A stretch of DNA of 64,000 nucleotides from Lewinella sp. IMCC34191 (GTDB lineage: Bacteria; Bacteroidota; Bacteroidia; Chitinophagales; Saprospiraceae). The stretch lies in NCBI RefSeq assembly GCF_003390935.1, contig NZ_QNQZ01000001.1, positions 124,001 to 188,000 on the forward strand, given 5' to 3'. The notes under the pieces are model-generated. The model searched no databases. It was not told the DNA's origin and saw nothing but the letters and a program-made list of their open reading frames with translations. The first letter of the stretch is position 1; each line of letters opens with the position of its first letter. This document shows positions 1 through 8,500 of this stretch, piece by piece. The position numbers were made by a program, and so were the translations under genes.

Positions 1-119
1 ATGGCGGTAGATTCCCCTACGCCGGCCCGATCATCACCCAGCAGGTCCGATCCGACGGTGATCGGATCCGTGCAGGCGCCTAGTAGAAGGAGGGTAAGCA
101 GGGCAAATACTGGTTTCAT
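1..119 (-). CDS. DUF4270-type lipoprotein, N-terminal part only
   Basis: The gene runs off the left edge; only its first 39 codons are visible. They encode a lipoprotein signal, a hydrophobic run ending LLLLGAC with the lipobox cysteine near residue 16, followed by TDPITVGSDLL. That start is typical of DUF4270 proteins, secreted lipoproteins of unknown role in Bacteroidota. The neighbouring GT5-like gene with divergent panC/panD is the usual context for this family, which supports the call. The two minus-strand genes are separated by a hairpin, so this gene may have its own promoter. The name rests on a short N-terminus and on context. Confidence 0.6.
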   Translation of the reverse strand, partial: MKPVFALLTLLLLGACTDPITVGSDLLGDDRAGVGESTA

Positions 120-184
120 ATGGTTCTTTACTATAAACGATAGCGCGGAGGTTGATCCGGCGTGCCTGGAAAGGCGGAAAGTAA

Positions 185-219
185 ACGAGCCCTTCCCCTG
201 ACATCGGGGAAGGACTCGT
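185..219 (-). terminator. hairpin terminator after the GT5-like gene
   Basis: Two-part inverted repeat: ACGAG (185-189) pairs with CTCGT (215-219) and CCTTCCCC (191-198) with GGGGAAGG (206-213), around a 7-nt loop. Read on the minus strand it is followed by a moderately T-rich stretch. It lies just past the stop codon of the minus-strand gene at 256-1080. Confidence 0.6.
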
Positions 220-255
220 GATTCGTATAGAGGGGCCTGATCCGCTGGGGGTTGG

Positions 256-1080
256 CTACTTTTCTACTTCGGCGGCTAATAATTCCTTGTAGAACTCGAC
301 GCTGGCTTTCGGGGCCTCTTCTCCCTGTACGTTAAGCACGGGGATATCAGCGTTGGCCAGGGCCTCGTTCAGGTTGTCGTCGATCTCGGCACTGCCGCGA
401 ATGACGGCATCGCTGTACTTGATCGCTCCCCGGTGGAGGGCGGGTTTTCCGTCTTCCATGTAGGGAGCCAGGTCATCCTCGCTCAGGGCGTTAATGCTGG
501 CCTTGATCGCGAAATCATCCGTGATGTGCTGCTCCGGTCCGCTCTGGTACAGGCTGTAGACGATCTTGCTGTTTTTGAACAGCGGTTCGTTCTTATAGGC
601 CGTGCGCAGGTAGAAGGGAATCAGACTGGTCATCCACCCGTGAACGTGAATAATGTCGGGTGGCCAGCCGAATTTGCGTACCGTTTCGATAACGCCCTTG
701 CTGAAGAACACCGCGCGATCGGCGTTGTCGTCAAAGGGCTTTCCCGCCTTGTCGACGTGAACGAACTTACGCTTGAAAAAATCTTCGTTATCCAGGAAGT
801 AAACCTGCATACGGACGCCTTTGTCGGGCAGTGAGGCGACCTTGATGATGAGCGGGTAGTCGTCGTCGTCGACGATGATGTTCATCCCGGACAGACGCAC
901 CACTTCGTGGAGACGGTGACGACGTTCGTTGATGGTGCCGTAGCGCGGCATCAACACGCGGATTTCCATTTGCTTCTTCTGCAAATACGGGGCTAGGGCC
1001 CTCACGGTGGTGGCTATTTCGGTCAGCTCCGTGTAGGGATCCATTTCCTGGGTTACAATCAGGACTTTGGTTTTACTCAT
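256..1080 (-). CDS. GT5 N-terminal domain protein (annotated elsewhere as glycogen/starch synthase)
   Basis: A protein of 274 residues beginning MSKTKVLIVTQEMDPY, with the Rossmann-like N-terminal fold of starch/glycogen synthases, including RVLMPRYG and a later IIHVHGWMTSLIPF segment matching the family's HxHDW region. The ATG at 1080 was chosen over a longer frame because the homologous core starts there. Two things argue against real glycogen synthase activity. The whole C-terminal GT-B half is missing, and the ADP-glucose motif KTGGL near the N-terminus is replaced by an unrelated sequence (YTELTEIATT). It is probably a regulatory or reassigned GT5-like protein. It is divergent from panC. 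Confidence 0.75.
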   Translation of the reverse strand: MSKTKVLIVTQEMDPYTELTEIATTVRALAPYLQKKQMEIRVLMPRYGTINERRHRLHEVVRLSGMNIIVDDDDYPLIIKVASLPDKGVRMQVYFLDNEDFFKRKFVHVDKAGKPFDDNADRAVFFSKGVIETVRKFGWPPDIIHVHGWMTSLIPFYLRTAYKNEPLFKNSKIVYSLYQSGPEQHITDDFAIKASINALSEDDLAPYMEDGKPALHRGAIKYSDAVIRGSAEIDDNLNEALANADIPVLNVQGEEAPKASVEFYKELLAAEVEK

Positions 1081-1194
1081 ATCTTCGGATCGCGTTTCAG
1101 ATTTTTGACGAAACCGGCCGCCATTGCCGCCGGACACGGGAGCCCTCACGCGGCCCCAAGGGTGGCAAAGTTACAAAATATTGCGCAGACCCCC

Positions 1195-1202
1195 TATCTT
1201 CG
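1195..1202 (+). promoter_or_regulatory. possible -7 element of panC (TATCTTCG)
   Basis: TATCTTCG differs from the Bacteroidota -7 consensus TAnnTTTG at one position and lies 43 bp before the proposed panC start. The same variant precedes asd. No good -33 TTTG is visible at the expected spacing. Confidence 0.35.
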
Positions 1203-1245
1203 CCGCCCTTTAGCGGAGCTCCCGCCCGACATATTTAACCGGCTT

Positions 1246-2121
1246 TTGCAGACATTTACCACAGCATCAGCGCTTTCCGAGGCCCTGGCCGCCGTTCGAC
1301 GCCCCGGGGATACCGTCGGCTTCGTGCCCACTATGGGAGCTCTCCACCGGGGTCATGCCGCGCTCGTCAAGGCCTGTCGCCTGGAATGCGACGTCACCGT
1401 AGCCAGCATTTTCGTCAACCCCACCCAATTCAACGAGTCGGCCGACCTCGAAACCTACCCGCGTACGCCGGAAAGTGACCGCGCTTTGCTCGAAGCACAC
1501 GGCTGTGATTTTCTTTACTTCCCCGAGGTCGATGACGTGTACCCGGATGGCCCGGACACCGAGAGCCTGGTGATGAATCTCGACTACGGTACCCTTACCG
1601 ATCGGCTGGAGGGAGCCCACCGGCCCGGACACTTCGCCGGGGTCGTGCAGGTCGTTCACCGTCTCCTGCAGATCGTGGAACCGGATGTGTTGTTTCTGGG
1701 GCAGAAAGATTACCAGCAGGTCGCCGTTATCCGCCGTATGGTTTCACTGCTCGATTTGGGCGTGCGCCTGCACATCGTTCCGACGGTGCGCGAACAGGAC
1801 GGTCTGGCCCTGAGTAGCCGCAATCGCCGGCTGAGTCCCGACGAGCGACTGGTTGCCGGAAAGATCAATCAGCACCTGGGTGCCGTCGCGGCCGGACTCC
1901 GTTCCGGCTGGCCCGCCCGTGAGCTCGAGCAGTTGGCGATACGGGGCATGGCCGCCCTGCCGGCCCTGAAGCCTGAATACGTCGAAGTCGTAGACGGGCA
2001 CACGCTGCTTCCCTACCAAGACGGTGATCCCGTTGAAGAGCTTACCGTGCTGACGGCAGTCAGGGTAGGGGACGTCCGCCTCATTGATAACCGTATTGCC
2101 TACCGCGCCAACCCTAGCTAG
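1246..2121 (+). CDS. panC: pantoate-beta-alanine ligase (pantothenate synthetase)
   Basis: Cytosolic enzyme that condenses pantoate with beta-alanine using ATP, the last step of pantothenate synthesis. The sequence shows the ATP-binding [12 protein letters not shown] near residue 25, FVNPTQF, the FLGQKDYQQ motif and LALSSRN near the C-terminal third. I place the start at TTG 1246 (reads [14 protein letters not shown]), giving 291 residues, the normal family length. The only in-frame ATG upstream, at 1105, would add 47 unrelated residues that overlap the neighbouring divergent gene. panD follows 53 bp downstream, so the two pantothenate genes form a unit. Confidence 0.93.
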   Translation: MQTFTTASALSEALAAVRRPGDTVGFVPTMGALHRGHAALVKACRLECDVTVASIFVNPTQFNESADLETYPRTPESDRALLEAHGCDFLYFPEVDDVYPDGPDTESLVMNLDYGTLTDRLEGAHRPGHFAGVVQVVHRLLQIVEPDVLFLGQKDYQQVAVIRRMVSLLDLGVRLHIVPTVREQDGLALSSRNRRLSPDERLVAGKINQHLGAVAAGLRSGWPARELEQLAIRGMAALPALKPEYVEVVDGHTLLPYQDGDPVEELTVLTAVRVGDVRLIDNRIAYRANPS

Positions 2122-2174
2122 TACCCGCGCGTTTGAATGCCGGACTTTACATAGCCCAACCACTTTATTCGATT

Positions 2175-2519
2175 ATGCTGATTCAACGTTTCAAAGGAAA
2201 AATTCACCGCGCTACCGTCACCGAGGCCAACCTCAACTACGTCGGCAGTATCACGATTGACGGCAAGCTGCTCGACGCGGCCGGCATCCTCGAAGGGGAG
2301 AAGGTCCAGATTGTCAACAACAACAACGGGGAGCGAATCGAGACGTACACCATCCGCGGAGAAGAAGGCTCGGGCGTTATCTGCCTGAACGGCGCGGCCG
2401 CCCGCCGCTGCCAGGTCGGCGACGTGGTCATCATCATCGCCTACGGCTACATGACCGAGGAAGAAGCGCGCGCCTTCGAGCCCAAGGTGGCGTTTCCCGG
2501 CGAGGGGAACAAACTGTAG
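2175..2519 (+). CDS. panD: aspartate 1-decarboxylase precursor
   Basis: Makes beta-alanine from aspartate and so feeds panC directly upstream. The 114-residue protein starts [20 protein letters not shown] and carries the self-cleavage site YVGS: cleavage between Gly24 and Ser25 would generate the pyruvoyl cofactor. The conserved NGAAAR segment and C-terminal IIIAYGYM are present. The ATG at 2175 fits the family start; an upstream in-frame start at 2133 adds unrelated residues. The stop codon TAG at 2517-2519 touches the first copy of the dispersed repeat described separately. Confidence 0.95.
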   Translation: MLIQRFKGKIHRATVTEANLNYVGSITIDGKLLDAAGILEGEKVQIVNNNNGERIETYTIRGEEGSGVICLNGAAARRCQVGDVVIIIAYGYMTEEEARAFEPKVAFPGEGNKL

Positions 2520-2537
2520 GGCGGCGGAGCGCAGGTA
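2519..2537 (+). repeat. dispersed GC-rich repeat, copy 1
   Basis: Exact match to the core GGCGGCGGAGCGCAGGTA with one extra leading G, followed by GAAGC. It begins at the last base of the panD stop codon, in the same direction as the gene. One of nine copies in the window. Confidence 0.75.
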
Positions 2538-2701
2538 GAAGCCTGTTTACGCAACAGGAGCGAATATCCCTTATTGTATCCTTTCCAAACTTTAACATCC
2601 ACCTAGTCCGTGCTGCCGCAATTAGCCGCCACACGCCGCCGTTAATCCCCCCGAACGTACAAAAATCCCGGTTGAGTTTTCATGCATTTGAACCAACCGA
2701 C

Positions 2702-3094
2702 ATGAAATCCTTATTCGCTTTTCTACTGATTGTCGTGGCTACATCCCTGACCGATGAACTGCACGCCCAGGATGGGGAAACGACCGCAACCATCAGCTCC
2801 CGTGTGCACGAGCATGCCGAGACAACCACTCTGGCTAAGGCACTTGACGCCGCCGGTCTGACCGTCGCGCTTTTTCTTCCCAAGCATGCCGATGCCCTCA
2901 TAGCCCTCTTACCGTACTACCTTATCGACAGCGCCGACCATCCCTCCACGGCCGCGCTGACGGAGGTACGCAACGGCTGAGAAGTAACCATAGGAAAGCC
3001 GTTTCAGGGAGCTAAGGGTATGATTCACCTGATCGACCCGGTGCTCCTGCCCGCGGATTTCGATTTAAAAAGCCTTACCGGTGCTAAACAGTAG
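2702..3094 (+). pseudogene. degraded secreted FAS1 (fasciclin) domain protein
   Basis: The frame opens with a signal peptide (MKSLFAFLLIVVATS, cleavage likely after HAQ) and a FAS1-like start: TTLAKALDAAGL, then FLPKHADA and LLPYYLI, matching the fasciclin segments that normally read FAPT and LTYHVV. A TGA at 2978-2980 stops it after 92 residues. The same frame continues without interruption to TAG 3092-3094 and contains the diagnostic FAS1 end GMIHLIDPVLLP. The middle of the domain is also shorter than normal. I read it as a gene broken by a nonsense change plus deletions. A short expressed N-terminal peptide is possible. Confidence 0.7.
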
Positions 3095-3189
3095 CCGGAA
3101 CACAGCCTCCACTTCCTGATATCAGGCATGGCTCCACGCCCTCGGGTGGGGAGCCATTGCCATTTCCGGAGCTAACCCATTGAAAACCT

Positions 3190-3197
3190 TATCTTCG
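3190..3197 (+). promoter_or_regulatory. possible -7 element of asd (TATCTTCG)
   Basis: The same TATCTTCG octamer as before panC, one change from TAnnTTTG. It lies 21 bp before the ATG at 3219, which favours that ATG over an upstream in-frame TTG at 3180. No convincing -33 is seen. Confidence 0.4.
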
Positions 3198-3218
3198 CCA
3201 ACCCCAAAAGAAAAAGCT

Positions 3219-4229
3219 ATGAAAGTTGCCGTCGTAGGCGCCACCGGACTCGTGGGAGGCGTGATGTTTGAAGTACTGAAGGAGCATGATTTCCCCATTA
3301 CGGAATTGTTGCCCGTCGCCTCCGAGCGCTCGGTCGGCAAACCGATCGAGTACCGGGGAAAGACGTATACCGTCGTATCCCTGCAGGACGCGGTCGACGC
3401 CCGCTGCGACGTAGCCATCTTCAGTGCCGGCGGCTCCACCAGCCTGGAGTGGGCACCCAAATTCGCCGAAGTGGGTACCACGGTCATCGATAACAGCAGT
3501 GCCTGGCGCATGGACCCCGCAAAGAAGTTGGTGGTGCCGGAGGTGAACGCTGATACGCTGACCGCTGAAGACCGCATCATCGCTAATCCGAACTGCTCCA
3601 CGATCCAGATGGTCGTGGCCCTGGCGCCTCTACACAAAGCGTTTGGCATCAAGCGGCTCGTTATCTCTACCTACCAGTCGTTCACCGGCACCGGCGTAAA
3701 GGCCGTACGCCAGTACGAAACCGAACGGGACGGAGGCAAGAGCGAAGAGCCGGCTTACCACTATCCGATCTTCGAGAATTGCATCCCGCACTGCGATGTC
3801 TTCCTCGACAACGACTACACGAAGGAGGAAATGAAGCTGGTCCACGAAACCCGCAAGATCCTCGGCGACGATTCGATCGCGATCACCGCTACGGCGGTGC
3901 GGGTGCCCGTACACGGCGGCCACAGCGAGAGCGTCAACATCGAGTTTCATAAGCCCTTCGAAATGGACGAGGTACGGAAGCTGCTCGCCGACGTCCCCGG
4001 CCTGGTGCTACAGGACGATCCCAAGAATAATAAGTATCCCATGCCGCTGCTGGCCAAGCACCGGGATGAAGTCTTTGTCGGCCGGCTACGGCGCGACGAA
4101 AGCATCGAGAACGGGCTGAATATGTGGGTAGTGGCCGACAACCTCCGCAAGGGGGCCGCGACCAATGCCGTACAGATCGCCGAATACCTGCGGGAGAACC
4201 GACTCATCGGCTCCGGCGTTCCGGCTTAG
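3219..4229 (+). CDS. asd: aspartate-semialdehyde dehydrogenase
   Basis: Reduces aspartyl phosphate to aspartate semialdehyde with NADPH, the branch point to lysine/diaminopimelate, threonine and methionine. The 336-residue protein starts MKVAVVGATGLVGGVMFEVL (nucleotide-binding GATGLVG). It has the active-site cysteine Cys126 in NPNCSTIQ, the TYQSFTGTG segment and the basic/His motif RVPVHGGHSES. Length and motifs are complete, so it should be functional. The diaminopimelate branch supplies the residue added by MurE in the dcw cluster of this window. It stands alone, with its own weak promoter and no co-directional partner closer than 105 bp. Confidence 0.95.
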   Translation: MKVAVVGATGLVGGVMFEVLKEHDFPITELLPVASERSVGKPIEYRGKTYTVVSLQDAVDARCDVAIFSAGGSTSLEWAPKFAEVGTTVIDNSSAWRMDPAKKLVVPEVNADTLTAEDRIIANPNCSTIQMVVALAPLHKAFGIKRLVISTYQSFTGTGVKAVRQYETERDGGKSEEPAYHYPIFENCIPHCDVFLDNDYTKEEMKLVHETRKILGDDSIAITATAVRVPVHGGHSESVNIEFHKPFEMDEVRKLLADVPGLVLQDDPKNNKYPMPLLAKHRDEVFVGRLRRDESIENGLNMWVVADNLRKGAATNAVQIAEYLRENRLIGSGVPA

Positions 4230-4298
4230 CTGGCACACAATTTGTAAGTTAGCCTTGTTGCAATACCAACCTACACCGAAGTTTGGCGATTAGGGTTC

Positions 4299-4316
4299 TA
4301 CCTGCGCTCCGCCGCC
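4299..4316 (-). repeat. dispersed GC-rich repeat, copy 2
   Basis: Exact reverse complement of the core GGCGGCGGAGCGCAGGTA. It lies in the 105-bp gap between asd and the coiled-coil gene, 18 bp before the latter's start codon. Confidence 0.75.
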
Positions 4317-4334
4317 ATACATACAGAGCATACC

Positions 4335-5774
4335 ATGCGAAACCGAATTGCCGTCTGGGGGCGTGACGCCCAGGAAAAACGCGTACTGATCACGATCGAA
4401 CTACAGGTCACGGACAACATCGTCCGGATCGAGACCTTCCCCGAGAAAGTCGTCAGCGATGACGTCTACTCCGCCTTCATGAATAAGTGGCGGAAGGACG
4501 AAGAAGCCGAACTCCCCGAACCCGACCGCGTCATTGCCCGCGAGTTGAGCGTCACCGAGTCGCTGCTGCCCGACGACCTGAAGGCCGAACAGACCGACAT
4601 GATCGTACGTGCCCAGACAGAATGGCACTTCCATGTCCTCAGCGAAAAGCTCGCCCAGACCTACCGCAGCGAACTCGCCGAGATCGAAGACCGCATCGAA
4701 CGTGCCGGCAGCTACAGCAGCGACCTCTGGAATCAGGCCAAGGCCTTCTGGCAGAAGGTGCAGGGGCAATTGCAGGATAAGACCCTCCTCCGGGAACAGG
4801 GTAATGAACTCCGCAAGCGCTCCGACGCCGTTTTCGCCCGCCTCAAGGAGTTGCGCCAGGAAGTGAACGCCCAGTACGAAGCGGAGTCCGCCAAGCAGAA
4901 GGAAAAGTTCGGGCAATTGCTCCAGGAGGTAGAGGGCCGCATCACCGAAGGCACCCACCTCAATAAGGTATTCCAGGAATTGCGCGATTTGCAGCGGAAG
5001 TTCCACGGCATCAAATTCACGAAGAAAGACCGCGACGAGGTGTACAACCGCATCGACGCCGCCTTCAAGACCGTCAAGCAGAAGCGGGGGCAGGGCAGTG
5101 AGGATAAGGGCGGTGCCCTTAGCCGCAACGAAGCGCGCTACCAGGGCCTCATGAAGGCCATGGAGCGGATGGAAAAGAGCATCGGCCGCGATAAGGAAGA
5201 TCTCAAGTTCGAGAACCGCCGCATCGAGCGGACCGACGGGCAGCTCGAAGCCCAGATCCGCCAGGCCAAGATCGTCATGATCGAAAGCCGCATCGCCAGC
5301 AAGGGCGAAAAACTGGCGGACATGGTCAAGACCAAGGACATGCTCGAAAAGCGGATCGAGAAGGATAAGAAGCGCGCCGAAAAGAACGCCCGCAAGGCCG
5401 CCGAGCGCCAGGCCAAGGAGGCCGCCAAGGCCAAGATCGCCGCCGAAATGGGCAACCGCCAGATCAGCCCCGAAGAGGAAGCCAAGCTGGCCGCCGCCGC
5501 CGCGGAGATTAAGGCCGGCAAGAAACAGGCCAAGGCCGATCGGAAATCCATGAAGTCCGCCCCGCCGGAGGATATGATGGCTAACTACGCCGCCTTCTCA
5601 CAGGTGCTGGCCGGTGAGGTACACGTCCCGAAGAAGCAGCGCACGCCCGCTCCTTCCCTGCTGGAGCAGGCTACGGAGAGCATTGATGATGCTATCGAGG
5701 TAGCTACGCATAAGGTACAGCAGGCTGTTGATACGGTTAAGGCTGCCGGGCAGGTGCTTTCGGAGGAGGAGTAG
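4335..5774 (+). CDS. uncharacterised long coiled-coil protein, Ala/Lys-rich C-terminus
   Basis: A 479-residue protein with no signal peptide or membrane segment, probably cytosolic. Residues 1-75 look globular (MRNRIAVWGRDAQEKRVLIT). From about residue 90 to 450 it is almost entirely charged, heptad-like helix. A stretch around 215-250 (FQELRDLQRKFHGIKF) loosely resembles DUF349 repeats, but I would not assign that family firmly. Residues 340-410 are very rich in Lys, Ala and Glu. No function can be proposed. It is transcribed alone, with a hairpin downstream at 5866-5886 and a dispersed-repeat copy just upstream. Confidence 0.7.
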   Translation: MRNRIAVWGRDAQEKRVLITIELQVTDNIVRIETFPEKVVSDDVYSAFMNKWRKDEEAELPEPDRVIARELSVTESLLPDDLKAEQTDMIVRAQTEWHFHVLSEKLAQTYRSELAEIEDRIERAGSYSSDLWNQAKAFWQKVQGQLQDKTLLREQGNELRKRSDAVFARLKELRQEVNAQYEAESAKQKEKFGQLLQEVEGRITEGTHLNKVFQELRDLQRKFHGIKFTKKDRDEVYNRIDAAFKTVKQKRGQGSEDKGGALSRNEARYQGLMKAMERMEKSIGRDKEDLKFENRRIERTDGQLEAQIRQAKIVMIESRIASKGEKLADMVKTKDMLEKRIEKDKKRAEKNARKAAERQAKEAAKAKIAAEMGNRQISPEEEAKLAAAAAEIKAGKKQAKADRKSMKSAPPEDMMANYAAFSQVLAGEVHVPKKQRTPAPSLLEQATESIDDAIEVATHKVQQAVDTVKAAGQVLSEEE

Positions 5775-5865
5775 GGAGGTACGATAGACGATTTACGAAG
5801 TGCGATTTACGATTGGGGCTGCCGCATGGGCGTGCTCGCTTTTGGCTCGTATCCCTCTCCCCCGG

Positions 5866-5886
5866 CCCCTCTCCAGAGGAGAGGGG
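5866..5886 (+). terminator. hairpin downstream of the coiled-coil gene
   Basis: Perfect 9-bp stem CCCCTCTCC / GGAGAGGGG with an AGA loop, 92 bp past the stop codon. The T-run after it is interrupted (GATTTTCTTTC about 15 bp later), so termination is plausible rather than certain. Confidence 0.45.
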
Positions 5887-6207
5887 TGACTCAGCCGGAT
5901 TGATTTTCTTTCTCCTCCATAATTCCAAATGGCGAAATAGCCCGAAACGCTTAAGCGCTTTTCTCGACTTTGGACTTCTGATCGACCACGCTATAGCAAC
6001 GAAGCTAAAATGAGGCATTTTGCGCCTGGTAAAGGAACCAATGGTGGATCGTAGCAACACGAAGCGTGGCTCAGGGGCCCCACGGTGTCGTCGAAGCCAC
6101 TTTTGGTAACTTGGAAGCGGGGGGGGCTGCTTGCTAAGTCGGCAGTTGGAAAAGGGCCATTTGCAGGTTGATTGGTGAAGTCCAAGCATGCTCTGAATTG
6201 AGCTGGT

Positions 6208-6236
6208 CCGTTCATCTCTTGCGCTAAGATGAACGG
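6208..6236 (+). terminator. strong isolated hairpin followed by TTTATT
   Basis: Perfect 10-bp stem CCGTTCATCT / AGATGAACGG with a 9-nt loop, followed by TTTATT on the plus strand. No open gene ends here: it lies 430 bp past the preceding stop, just before the minisatellite. It could end a small RNA transcribed from 5.9-6.2 kb or a long 3' untranslated region. Confidence 0.5.
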
Positions 6237-6259
6237 TTTATTGGTCTTGCAAACATATG

Positions 6260-6505
6260 AAGTATGTCGGACGGGACGTCCTTCATCCGTATCCGTCGCA
6301 GAGTATGTCGGACGGGACGTCCTCCACCCGTATCCGTTGCAGAGTATGTCGGAGGGGACGTCCTCCACCCGTATCCGTTGCAGAGTATGTCGGACGGGAC
6401 GTCCTCCACCCGTATCCGTTGCAGAGTATGTCGGACGGGACGTCCTCTCCCCGTATCCGTTGCAAAGTATGTCGGACGGGACGTCCTCTACCCGTATCCG
6501 TTGCC
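6260..6505. repeat. 41-bp minisatellite, six tandem units
   Basis: Six head-to-tail units of exactly 41 bp (6260-6300, 6301-6341, 6342-6382, 6383-6423, 6424-6464, 6465-6505) with only a few substitutions between units. Each contains the 8-bp palindrome GGACGTCC, nested in an inverted repeat ACGGG / CCCGT. There are no unique spacers, so it is not a CRISPR array. Because 41 is not a multiple of 3, it is open in several frames on both strands, which produces spurious repeat ORFs. It lies between the convergent coiled-coil gene and ruvB. The rest of the 5775-6556 gap holds two hairpins and a twofold CGATTTACGA repeat near its left end, with no credible gene. Confidence 0.95.
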
Positions 6506-6556
6506 ACTCGGAATGCTCTCTGCGGTAGGGAGGAAAGTTGTCATAACCGCATCCGA

Positions 6557-7585
<1,029 letters not shown>

Positions 7586-7840
7586 TGCCCGCGCAAGTTA
7601 CGAAACATTTTGTTGCAACTTAGATCAGTTCGTCTTCAATCATGACAAAGGAATTTAGCGATTAGGTGTTCGGGTTACGCTGTCCTCCGCCGGGTGTGGG
7701 GGTTAATGCACGTTTGTTTCTCAAATATCGGTCGGGTAGGGGAGGCACGCCAGGACACAATTCGGCGCGATGTTCCTGTGTCGGCCTGAAATTTTTGAAG
7801 TCGGTTCGTAGATAAATGCCTGACTAGGAGCGATTTATGC

Positions 7841-7874
7841 AAAAAGAAAAGGCCACCCTGCAAGCAGGGTGACC
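7841..7874 (-). terminator. intrinsic terminator of the tRNA-Val/tRNA-Pro unit
   Basis: An 11-bp stem (7851-7861 with 7864-7874, one G-T pair) and a 2-nt loop. On the minus strand it is followed by TTTTCTTTTT. It lies 13 bp past the 3' end of tRNA-Pro. Confidence 0.9.
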
Positions 7875-7886
7875 TCATCGATGGTG

Positions 7887-7960
7887 TCGGGATGACTGGA
7901 TTCGAACCAGCGGCCCCACGCCCCCCAGGCGTGTGCGCTACCGGGCTGCGCCACATCCCG
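7887..7960 (-). tRNA. tRNA-Pro (anticodon GGG)
   Basis: A 74-nt cloverleaf on the minus strand. The acceptor arm CGGGATG/CATCCCG pairs perfectly with discriminator A. The T-arm contains GGTTCGAATCC, and the anticodon loop CTGGGGG gives GGG. No CCA is encoded. It is co-transcribed 24 bp after tRNA-Val. Confidence 0.95.
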
Positions 7961-7984
7961 AACTCTTCTTCGGATTCTTCCGGG

Positions 7985-8059
7985 TGGTCGATACTGGATT
8001 CGAACCAGTGACCTCTGCAATGTCAATGCAACGCTCTAAACCAACTGAGCTAATCGACC
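7985..8059 (-). tRNA. tRNA-Val (anticodon GAC)
   Basis: A 75-nt cloverleaf on the minus strand. The acceptor arm is GGTCGAT/ATCGACC with discriminator A, the D-arm contains TAGCTCAGTTGG and the anticodon loop TTGACAT gives GAC. It is the first of two tRNAs behind the promoter at 8079-8110. Confidence 0.95.
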
Positions 8060-8078
8060 CGGTGCATCTAAGCGGCTG

Positions 8079-8110
8079 CAAATATACGACCCGTAAACCG
8101 GCGGGACAAA
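8079..8110 (-). promoter_or_regulatory. consensus promoter of the tRNA-Val/tRNA-Pro unit
   Basis: On the minus strand, TTTG (8107-8110) is followed after exactly 20 bp by TATATTTG (8079-8086). This matches the Bacteroidota -33 TTTG / -7 TAnnTTTG arrangement perfectly. The -7 element ends 19 bp before the tRNA-Val 5' end. Confidence 0.85.
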
Positions 8111-8127
8111 ACTTCTGTCCGCAAATT

Positions 8128-8463
8128 TTAAGCCTGGGCCGTTGGAGTGAAGGATGTCGGTGGAAATTGCGGCCCGTTGTTGCCGTTATTGCTGTTGTTG
8201 ATCGGGCCGAACTGCCGCTCGTACTTCTGTACGTTGTCGGCCAGGGCCGCCAAAAGGCGCTTGGCGTGCTCGGGGGTCAGGATGACCCGGCTCTTCACCT
8301 TCGCCTTGGGGGCATTAGGCACGATGCGCACGAAATCTACCACAAATTCGGAGCTGGAGTGGGTAATGATTGCCAGGTTGGAGTATACGCCTTCGGCGAT
8401 ATCCTCGGGCAGATCGATGCTGAGTTGGTTTTGTTGGGGCGGGTTCTTTTTGTCCTCGGCCAT
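8128..8463 (-). CDS. DUF3467 family protein
   Basis: A 111-residue cytosolic protein, MAEDKKNPPQQNQLSIDLPE at its start, then SNLAIITHSSSEFVVDFVRI and RVILTPEHAKRLLAALADNV. These are the hallmarks of DUF3467, a small conserved family of unknown function common in Bacteroidota. The C-terminal 25 residues are Asn/Gly/Pro-rich and likely disordered. The ATG at 8463 fits the family; a longer frame upstream is Arg/Pro-rich shadow of the topA 3' end. It lies 37 bp behind topA and is probably co-transcribed with it. Confidence 0.85.
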   Translation of the reverse strand: MAEDKKNPPQQNQLSIDLPEDIAEGVYSNLAIITHSSSEFVVDFVRIVPNAPKAKVKSRVILTPEHAKRLLAALADNVQKYERQFGPINNSNNGNNGPQFPPTSFTPTAQA

Positions 8464-8500
8464 GATGTCACGTTGGCCCGCCGGCGGGCGGGGGTTAGGA

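Noticed and set aside
601..617. GTGCGCAGGTAGAAGGG as a tenth copy of the dispersed repeat
   Set aside because: It matches only the GCGCAGGTAGAAG half and lies in conserved coding sequence of the GT5-like gene. The GGCGGCGG half is absent, so chance is likely.
2978..2980. TGA in the FAS1 frame as a selenocysteine codon
   Set aside because: No SECIS-like hairpin follows, FAS1 domains have no known selenocysteine, and the domain is also shortened. Decay is simpler.
6260..6505. CRISPR array
   Set aside because: The units follow each other directly at 41 bp with no unique spacers, and no cas genes are near. It is a tandem minisatellite.
7586..7840. Hidden gene between ruvB and the tRNA terminator
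   Set aside because: The only open frame there runs through the tRNA-Pro gene on the same strand and has no homology. I see nothing else in the interval.
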